Source: a virus
IMG/VR virus record: IMGVR_UViG_3300009512_000024
Span: 1-41,710 of that record
Strand: one strand, 5' to 3'
Length of the DNA: 41,710 nucleotides
Shown piece after piece: positions 1 through 5,709 of the stretch. The position numbers and the translations under genes are program-made. The stretch's first letter is position 1; each line of letters begins with the position of its first letter. The notes beneath the pieces are model-generated. The model was given only the letters and a program-made list of their open reading frames with translations. It had not been told where the DNA came from and did no database searches.

Positions 1-119
1 ATACCGTCTTGTCCTTGATCTGGTTTAGGTGTGTATAAATCACTTCCTGCTGTGGAAGGTCTTTCACCAGTGTCTAAATCTTTTACACTTACATTAAAAA
101 TGTCGAATTCATTTGCCAT
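1..119 (-). CDS. N-terminus of a partial protein, possible gp32-like ssDNA-binding protein
   Basis: Only the first 39 codons are inside the window; the gene continues past position 1. The ATG is at 117-119 and the product begins MANEFDIFNVSVKDLD. Further in it reads DLYTPKPDQGQDG. T4 gp32 has a similar short stretch (a K-L-D-N-x-G-x-G-Q element) just before its conserved IRFLP core, and gp32-type genes lie near replication and recombination genes. On that basis a single-stranded DNA-binding protein is possible, but the diagnostic core and zinc ligands are outside the window. It follows the GroES-like gene on the same strand after a 167-base non-coding leader. The reading frame is convincing; the function is a weak inference. 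Confidence 0.5.
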   Translation of the reverse strand, partial: MANEFDIFNVSVKDLDTGERPSTAGSDLYTPKPDQGQDG

Positions 120-269
120 GTTAATTGCCTTTTTTTGTTATTATTAATTTATAATTGATAACAAAGCTCTGTGCCTAAACTACTTATTTAATTGCCTATT
201 TACTTTGCCTTGTTATCGCCTGTTTAAAAGTAACCATTTAATTATTGATTCCTTTGTTTATTATATATT
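120..269 (-). promoter_or_regulatory. Late-promoter-like motif and long leader before the partial gene
   Basis: The minus strand carries AATATATAATAAA at 269-257, an exact copy of the motif seen before several other genes here. Between it and the ATG at 119 lie about 137 bases with no ORF longer than 13 codons. The leader contains two copies of AGGCAATTA (minus strand, near 190-198 and 121-129). T4 gene 32 is translationally autoregulated through its leader. A similar role would fit if the downstream gene is gp32-like, but I see no clear pseudoknot by eye. Confidence 0.4.
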
Positions 270-286
270 CACTAAGTCAGTTTGTT

Positions 287-571
287 TCAGACTACGTGAA
301 TATTTTTATCTATTATTGCCGTTATATCTTTTTCTCTAAGACTAAATACAGTTTTACCATTATATTTAAATTCAGTTCCTGCTAAATCATGGAAAAGAAC
401 TTTCATTCCAATTTTATATTCATTATCCTTAACACCCGAGCCTACGCCGATGATTATCCCTGAATAAGGAGGGGCATACATGCCATCTTGTTTTAATAAA
501 ATTATACTACCTTTTTTATCTGGCTGCTCATCTTTTTTTATAAAAATTCTACTTCCTAATGGTTTTAACAT
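287..571 (-). CDS. GroES-like co-chaperonin (gp31 functional analogue)
   Basis: The 94-residue product has the size and layout of Cpn10/GroES. It starts LKPLGSRIFIKKDE, the first beta strand of the family. A flexible segment (about residues 18-36, KGSIILLKQDGMYAPP) sits where the mobile loop binds the chaperonin rim. Next comes GIIIGVGSGV, then KIGMKVLFHDLAGTEF and a C-terminal strand EKDITAII. GroES proteins cap GroEL; T4 gp31 replaces host GroES to fold the major capsid protein gp23. No GroEL is encoded here, so the partner would be the host chaperonin. It lies between a RuvC-like gene and a possible gp32-like gene. The start has no Shine-Dalgarno sequence, only an A/T-rich tract. The family call is strong; the capsid-folding role is inferred. 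Confidence 0.88.
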   Translation of the reverse strand: MLKPLGSRIFIKKDEQPDKKGSIILLKQDGMYAPPYSGIIIGVGSGVKDNEYKIGMKVLFHDLAGTEFKYNGKTVFSLREKDITAIIDKNIHVV

Positions 572-658
572 AATATTTTAAATTTAATTTGTGTAAAGCT
601 GAAACAAACTCCACATGTTGCAATATAATTTTTAACTATTGAATTGGAGAAATAGTAT

Positions 659-1318
659 CTAGTTGTTTGCCTTTAATGCTTTAAGTATAAAGTAAGCGTC
701 AATGATGTCATCGATAGGTTTAGGTATTTTAATGCTGAAGTCTTTTCCTTGACACCATTTCCAAAGTTTAGTCATTCTTAGGTTCTTATCATTAAGGACA
801 TCATCTTGGAATGCTTTAGCCATATAATGTTTGTTTGCATTGCCTTTCCCTGCTAACTTCTTTACATGAGAAGGTTGAAATACAGATAAATTTTCTATTG
901 AGTACTTATCTATTAGTTCCTTTCTTAAAAAAGTATTATATTGAATAATGTCTATAAATGAATTCCCTTTGGATCCATATGAGAATCCTTCTAATGCAAC
1001 TGATACTTTATCACCTTCGAATAATGTAGAAAATATATTAACCATTAAAGAACTAATATTTCCAGCATCTTCTAATTTCTGTCGCTCCCTTGGCAAAAAT
1101 TCTTTACTTGTTACATCTCTATGATAAGGGAATCCTAACATATCATTGTCATCCATTAATTCTTTATGTACACTAAAGGATTTTGGTATCTTTCTGCCTT
1201 CTTCATCCCATATACGATTACCGTAATTAAAAAAGGTTATAAAGTGATACTTCCCATCAGTAGTTTCAACACATACTCCTGGGCTATTAAGTGAAAAGTC
1301 AATTCCTATATTAATCAT
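659..1318 (-). CDS. RuvC-like Holliday junction resolvase (RNase H fold)
   Basis: The 219-residue protein shows the acidic layout of RuvC-type nucleases. D7 lies in the first strand (NIGIDFSL), E110 in VALEGFSYGSKGN, and D203/D204/D207 in KPIDDIIDAYFI, where the last helix supplies the final metal ligands. A basic patch around residues 153-163 (KKLAGKGNANK) matches the lysine-rich region that contacts DNA in phage RuvC-like proteins. Such enzymes cut branched DNA in two-metal reactions. In T4 this job, needed before packaging, is done by the unrelated endonuclease VII (gp49), so this would be a non-homologous replacement. It follows the 118-aa gene by 5 bases and probably shares its transcript. 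Family placement is confident; strict Holliday-junction specificity is not shown. Confidence 0.8.
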   Translation of the reverse strand: MINIGIDFSLNSPGVCVETTDGKYHFITFFNYGNRIWDEEGRKIPKSFSVHKELMDDNDMLGFPYHRDVTSKEFLPRERQKLEDAGNISSLMVNIFSTLFEGDKVSVALEGFSYGSKGNSFIDIIQYNTFLRKELIDKYSIENLSVFQPSHVKKLAGKGNANKHYMAKAFQDDVLNDKNLRMTKLWKWCQGKDFSIKIPKPIDDIIDAYFILKALKANN

Positions 1319-1323
1319 TCTAT

Positions 1324-1680
1324 TTATATTCTCTTACCAAGAACTGCACCTAACGCAGCTCCGACAAGACGTGAAGTCATTAAATCATATAAAGCACCTT
1401 TTTGAATACCTAATACTTTGGCAATTGCTTTACCTACAGTTTTACCTAAAGCAAAACCACCAAGACCACCAAATATACTTCCTAAGATACCTTCATTTAC
1501 AATTTCCTCAACAATTATATCTAAATCTTTACCATTTTTATGTTCTTCCATAATTCTTTCAACCGCCATATCAATAGCAGCATCCTGTTCTTCGGTTAAA
1601 TCGTGAGATTCGTTTAATAAGCTTTGAATATCCAAAGTTTCATTAATCTCTTCTGTTAAATAATCTTTAAAGGTTTTCAT
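1324..1680 (-). CDS. Small protein with acidic N-terminus and glycine-rich hydrophobic C-terminus
   Basis: I do not recognise the family. The 118 residues split in two. Residues 1-62 are helical and strongly acidic (MKTFKDYLTEEINE onward). Residues 63-118 are rich in Gly, Ala and Leu, with GILGSIFGGLGGFALG and LVGAALGAVLG separated by a more polar stretch, giving two glycine-zipper-like helices that could insert in a membrane or pack in an oligomer. The start pattern MKTFKDYL resembles the N-termini of several small virion or prohead-core proteins in T4-like phages, so a virion or injected protein is possible. A holin-like role is another option. A late-promoter-like motif lies 13 bases upstream of the ATG, and RuvC and GroES genes follow. 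Confidence 0.6.
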   Translation of the reverse strand: MKTFKDYLTEEINETLDIQSLLNESHDLTEEQDAAIDMAVERIMEEHKNGKDLDIIVEEIVNEGILGSIFGGLGGFALGKTVGKAIAKVLGIQKGALYDLMTSRLVGAALGAVLGKRI

Positions 1681-1693
1681 TATAAGTTCTTTA

Positions 1694-1707
1694 TTTGTTT
1701 ATATATT
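1694..1707 (-). promoter_or_regulatory. Late-promoter-like motif before the 118-aa/RuvC/GroES block
   Basis: Minus-strand AATATATAAACAAA ends 13 bases upstream of the ATG at 1680 and overlaps the stop codon of the preceding tube-fold gene. It is a close variant of the recurrent motif and resembles the T4 late promoter core TATAAATA. It would let the non-baseplate block be transcribed separately. Confidence 0.5.
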
Positions 1708-2260
1708 AGGTTATGTTAACCACAACATCTAAGATGTTATAACTAAATTCCATATCAAAAGTTTGAAATTCTACTGTATTACTAGAGAAGTTTAAATCTA
1801 ATGCACCTATATTTGATATAAACATATCTTTTAATTGCACAGTAACAAAAACAGCACCGTCCGCATCTAACATTTGTATACCAACACCTTCTGGTAAATA
1901 AGGGTGTTTACCACTTAGCTTATAATAATAATCAAACATTTCAACAGCCATCCAATAATTTACATAACCATCAAATGCCTGCATAGTAACAGTTAATGAT
2001 TTATCAAATAATTGTTGTATAGGTATACTTGATCTGAATGCTCGAGTATTACCTGGATAATCTGTTTGTGTTACAGGATCAAAGGATGGTCCAGGTAAAT
2101 TAATAGACTGAATTCCATAATTCCAATAATCAATAGGTTCTTTTATTAAACCACCAGGTATCCTAGTAAGAAATGGTTTATACTTCTTAGCAATAGGCTC
2201 AGGTATAAAATTCCTTGGAAAGTCAAACTTAAATTGGTTATTTCTAGCACTTAATATCAT
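1706..2260 (-). CDS. Tail-tube-fold virion protein
   Basis: The 184-residue protein has the size and strand pattern of phage tail-tube-type proteins (T4 gp19 is 163 aa). A central loop with PGPSFDPVTQTDYPG is followed by a long strand SSIPIQQLFDKSLTVTMQ. The C-terminal part reads VTVQLKDMFISNIGALDLNF, then VEFQTFDMEFSYN, the paired strands that close the tube barrel in this fold. The main tube and sheath genes are not in this window, so it could be the tube subunit itself or a tube-like baseplate or terminator component. It follows the 304-aa coiled-coil gene by 3 bases. The fold assignment comes from pattern recognition only; the exact role is uncertain. Confidence 0.55.
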   Translation of the reverse strand: MILSARNNQFKFDFPRNFIPEPIAKKYKPFLTRIPGGLIKEPIDYWNYGIQSINLPGPSFDPVTQTDYPGNTRAFRSSIPIQQLFDKSLTVTMQAFDGYVNYWMAVEMFDYYYKLSGKHPYLPEGVGIQMLDADGAVFVTVQLKDMFISNIGALDLNFSSNTVEFQTFDMEFSYNILDVVVNIT

Positions 2261-2263
2261 ATC

Positions 2264-3178
2264 TTATGAAAATCTTTCGTTATTATCAGCTCTAAACCTA
2301 TCATCAGGTCTAAAGTTGTATGGCGTTCCTACTACATTGTATCCAGTAACATACTGTTGTAAATTACGTGCTGCTTGTTGAAAGAATGCCGTCTGTTGAT
2401 TAGCAGCTGGTATAGTTCTTCTTGCTATAGCATCAATTTGTTGTTTAGACCTTATTTGTTTATCAGCTAATGCTTGTGCCAATGAAGCATTCCTATTAAT
2501 TAATTCAATATCAGCAGATTCTAAATCCTTAGTTAATTCTGCAATTTCATTTATTAATTCATTATTACTGGCTTGTAATGTTTGTATAGCCAAAGTATCT
2601 TCTTCAGCCGAGGTAACTAGCGCGGCATTTTCACTAAGGAGCTTATTGTTGTCTTCTTGTAATTTTGCAAGTAAAATGCTATACTCTAATCTCTGCTCTT
2701 CTATTTGAGAAGTTAATGTACGTCTACTAGCATCATCAACAGCTAACCAAATACCCTGATATAAAACAGATTCATCTGATATAGATCCGTCTGTTACATC
2801 TATCATCTTAGTAGAAATATAAAAGTTATTATTATCTAATGCTAAAATCTTTTTACTATCTGATCTAGTAATTCTAAATAATACCTCGCCTCTTGATAAA
2901 TCTACTTCTTCAACTTGTGTATGATTTATTATATCAATTTCATCAAACGATCCAATAAAGTTAATATAGATATCTCCCACATTACTTAAGTCTATTGGTG
3001 TATCTTCTCCATCTACTTCATCAAACAGAGTAAATAAAAAGTAATCATCAAATGGAGAGATTCTAATCATACCATCCCCTTGTGGTAATGGTGCGTCATT
3101 AACTGCTAAATCAACAAATCTTTGAAAGTATTCCTTCTGTGGTGCTGTTAGAGATATATTAGTTTGTATAGAACTCAT
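2264..3178 (-). CDS. Virion protein with BppU-like N-domain and long coiled coil
   Basis: The 304-residue protein has three parts. Residues about 45-146 are beta-rich: PIDLSNVGDIYINFIG, a later RGEVLFRITRSDSKKIL, then the closing strand SVLYQGIWLAV. This resembles the N-terminal module of BppU-type baseplate proteins, which attach peripheral fibres. Residues about 155-245 form a nearly uninterrupted heptad-rich coiled coil (EEQRLEYSILLAKLQEDNNK and onward). The tail (about 255-304) is rich in Gln, Asn and Arg. A trimeric rod bridging the baseplate and another part fits this layout. It lies between a 492-aa structural gene (3 bases upstream) and a tube-fold gene (3 bases downstream). Coding is certain; the BppU resemblance is moderate. 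Confidence 0.6.
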   Translation of the reverse strand: MSSIQTNISLTAPQKEYFQRFVDLAVNDAPLPQGDGMIRISPFDDYFLFTLFDEVDGEDTPIDLSNVGDIYINFIGSFDEIDIINHTQVEEVDLSRGEVLFRITRSDSKKILALDNNNFYISTKMIDVTDGSISDESVLYQGIWLAVDDASRRTLTSQIEEQRLEYSILLAKLQEDNNKLLSENAALVTSAEEDTLAIQTLQASNNELINEIAELTKDLESADIELINRNASLAQALADKQIRSKQQIDAIARRTIPAANQQTAFFQQAARNLQQYVTGYNVVGTPYNFRPDDRFRADNNERFS

Positions 3179-3181
3179 AAG

Positions 3182-4660
3182 TTAAGTTGTTTTTGTATCA
3201 GGAACTGATCCAACGGTTCCAGCATTTGGTTTTGCATTATTAGCAGTTCCGAATGTTGGTCTTTGTACAGTCTCATCTGTTAATGTTTGTATTTTAACTG
3301 GAGATATAGAAGCTTTAACATTTAACTTATCTCTGAATGTAGTTACATATTTTGTTTTTACTACTAACTTTTCTGCGATTTGTTCAGATGTATTTGCTGA
3401 ATTATCTACAGATGAACCTGTACCTACTACTATTTGTTTACCAACATCATTATTAATCTGGTTGTAAACATTAGCCACAGTAGGAACCACTCCTAAATTT
3501 ATAGTAAGCATTTGTGCTCCATACATTTGAGGATTAAATGAAGTTAAGTTAGCATTTTTAATTATTTGTGTAGCATCACCTTTATTATATAATCTTAATA
3601 CAAAGTTTATAGAAAATGATACGGCGGTGTTTGCATTTTTAATAATAGGCCTAAATAAAATAGGATCATCAAACAGACTGGTTTGTGCAAATGTTTGAAA
3701 GCTTGATTGTGCAAATACTTGACCTACTTGCTCAGTAACACTTATTTCATAAAATATTATCCAATCACCATTTCCTTGTGCATTTAATTGAGCAATGAAT
3801 TGGCTAAGTGAAGAACCTATAACTTGCCCTGATAATTCAAAATAATCACCATTAGTTGATGGAATTACTTGTGCATATAAATTATCATAAACATCTCTAT
3901 TTAATATAGAAACAGAATTAATAGATTGCATTTCATAAAAGCTATATCCATTCTCTATAATAGTTTCAAAAATACCAGTAGCTCTAAGTGTTATTGGTGG
4001 GGTACCTAAAAATCCTTTTCCTTCAGTTATTCTCCAGGCTAAGCCGTTTGGTACAGCTGCGTTAAATGCCTCATCCATATAATATAGAGAAGGTGTTTTC
4101 CATTCAATAAATGTAGCATATAATTTATCTGCTATTAATAATGGATCTGGGTTTAATTCTACAGGACCGCCTTTTAGATAATTAATAGAATTAAGATTCA
4201 TCATAACACCGTCTGTTCTTGGTGCTAAGACTTCAAATATAATACCATCAAAATCTCCAAAAGAAAATCCAGCTACAAAATGAATTCGTACTGTATCATA
4301 TTGTATATCAATATTAGGACTAAATACTTGTGGAAGATCAGGATCACTTGTTAATGTTGCAACTGTATTATTATAAGGAACAGCCACACCAGTTGGGCCT
4401 AAGTTAACAAATTGATTTCGTGATTCATTATTAGAAGCACTAGATTTCCTTACATCATTATTAAAGCTAATTGTATCTGGTGCTACTGGTATTAACCCCT
4501 CTGAGTTAAAAAAGTAAGTCCCGTTGGTATTAGCATCTCTCATAAGATCAACACCAAAGTTTGATGTATTATACGTTAACGCTTCTGATGGTGCGCTACT
4601 GGTATAAACATACTCTATAAGTATTTGATCCGATATTTGTATAAATCTTGATGATTCCAT
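3182..4660 (-). CDS. Beta-rich virion protein, unknown family
   Basis: This 492-residue protein has no motif I can name. It is dominated by alternating hydrophobic and polar strands (for example VRIHFVAGFSFGDFDGIIFEV and FSINFVLRLYNKGDA) and has no signal peptide or membrane segment, as expected for a virion subunit. The last 100 residues are more extended and polar, ending in a Thr, Pro and Asn-rich tail that may be flexible. It stands in a run of structural genes between a membrane-anchored protein and the BppU-like coiled-coil protein. The start ATG follows an A-rich tract. A peripheral baseplate or fibre-connector role is inferred from context alone. Confidence 0.5.
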   Translation of the reverse strand: MESSRFIQISDQILIEYVYTSSAPSEALTYNTSNFGVDLMRDANTNGTYFFNSEGLIPVAPDTISFNNDVRKSSASNNESRNQFVNLGPTGVAVPYNNTVATLTSDPDLPQVFSPNIDIQYDTVRIHFVAGFSFGDFDGIIFEVLAPRTDGVMMNLNSINYLKGGPVELNPDPLLIADKLYATFIEWKTPSLYYMDEAFNAAVPNGLAWRITEGKGFLGTPPITLRATGIFETIIENGYSFYEMQSINSVSILNRDVYDNLYAQVIPSTNGDYFELSGQVIGSSLSQFIAQLNAQGNGDWIIFYEISVTEQVGQVFAQSSFQTFAQTSLFDDPILFRPIIKNANTAVSFSINFVLRLYNKGDATQIIKNANLTSFNPQMYGAQMLTINLGVVPTVANVYNQINNDVGKQIVVGTGSSVDNSANTSEQIAEKLVVKTKYVTTFRDKLNVKASISPVKIQTLTDETVQRPTFGTANNAKPNAGTVGSVPDTKTT

Positions 4661-4674
4661 TATATTCTATTTAT

Positions 4675-5460
4675 TTACCATTGTAAAAGCTTTGGATTCC
4701 ATGAAACACCAAGTCCAATGTATGGACCTAATTGGCCGTTTCCAACAATTCCTATTCCCATGTTTAATCCAAAACCAAATGGTTTTCTATTTTGCATCTG
4801 TAAGCTTTTAAACTCCGGACTTTTTTTATCAATCATTATTCCTTTAGTACTATTAAATGTAGTACCAGGATAATCTGATGTTAATTTTATAAATATTTCT
4901 TTTGTGCTAATATCCTGTGATAATGTAGCATCTAACCAAATATTTTGTTTAAGCCCAACAGTGGCAGAACCAAATGTTAAACTATCTATAAAGCTATAAG
5001 GTAAATCTACACTTATCGATCTTGAACTTTTAATCCAATTACTATCAGAGTTAAAACTTAAAATAGAATTAAAACTATTATTACCTTGTTTAATTACAGT
5101 ATCTTTTGTTATAACTGGTACTTCAATAATTCTTTCCTCTATTATAGTTTTATACTTAACGATTGTAATAGGTGGTCTTCCTTGTTCATATTTTAAACTA
5201 TCTTTAAGTTCTTCTAATGATAAACTTAATCCTTTTATTTCACCAACCGATTCACCTTTTTCATTAACATAATTAAGTATAGTGTCATTTGCTGCACTTA
5301 AGTTATTTTGAAATCTAGTAACCTCACCTTTAGCTTCTTCAGTTTCATTACACTGTTTAAGAAGTAAAAATAATAAAATACCAATCCCACCTAATAAAAA
5401 CATCCTAGTGTTTTTTGGGTCTGTTATTATACCAAGAATATTTTTAATAATTAGTATCAT
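4675..5460 (-). CDS. Membrane-anchored coiled-coil protein, spanin-like or DUF6808-like
   Basis: The 261-residue protein has one N-terminal membrane segment (about residues 19-36, MFLLGGIGILLFLLLKQC). A coiled coil follows (about 38-90), then beta-rich segments (IVKYKTIIEERIIEVPVI, then repeated strands). The end is a glycine-rich hydrophobic sequence, FGLNMGIGIVGNGQLGPYIGLGVSW. This layout, with the final PYIGLGVSW-type strand, recalls DUF6808-type proteins of Bacteroidetes and their phages. The topology, one inner-membrane anchor plus a long periplasmic rod and a C-terminal segment able to meet the outer membrane, also fits a one-gene spanin for lysis. Its ATG overlaps the stop of the 77-aa gene (ATGA), suggesting translational coupling. 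No endolysin or holin is recognised beside it, which weakens the lysis reading. Confidence 0.5.
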   Translation of the reverse strand: MILIIKNILGIITDPKNTRMFLLGGIGILLFLLLKQCNETEEAKGEVTRFQNNLSAANDTILNYVNEKGESVGEIKGLSLSLEELKDSLKYEQGRPPITIVKYKTIIEERIIEVPVITKDTVIKQGNNSFNSILSFNSDSNWIKSSRSISVDLPYSFIDSLTFGSATVGLKQNIWLDATLSQDISTKEIFIKLTSDYPGTTFNSTKGIMIDKKSPEFKSLQMQNRKPFGFGLNMGIGIVGNGQLGPYIGLGVSWNPKLLQW

Positions 5461-5690
5461 TGTATATACTTAAGAAGCTTATTTGGTGTTACCTCAGCAG
5501 CTCCATATTTTTTTGCAATTTTTTCAATAAATTTAGTTTCTTTACCTTTCATAGAATCAACCTCTGTAAAAAGATCGTCTCTTTTCTTTGCTAAACTTAC
5601 AATACTTTTTTGCATTAGATCTAAAGAAAGTGTTATCTCTCTATATCTACTTACGAATCCATTTAAATCTTTTATTTCTTTTTTTGTCAT
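5457..5690 (-). CDS. Small coiled-coil protein, unknown
   Basis: A 77-residue protein starting MTKKEIKDLNGF. A longer in-frame reading from 5756 exists, but it would overlap the 3' end of the 878-aa fibre gene by 47 bases, and those extra residues look unlike a protein N-terminus. The ATG at 5688-5690, behind an A/T-rich tract 19 bases past the fibre stop, is preferred. The product is mostly one charged helix with heptad character (about residues 17-60) and a short basic end (TPNKLLKYIQ). It is coupled by an ATGA overlap to the membrane-anchored protein downstream, so the two may act together. I do not recognise the family. Confidence 0.5.
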   Translation of the reverse strand: MTKKEIKDLNGFVSRYREITLSLDLMQKSIVSLAKKRDDLFTEVDSMKGKETKFIEKIAKKYGAAEVTPNKLLKYIQ

Positions 5691-5709
5691 TTTATTATAA
5701 TTAATATAG

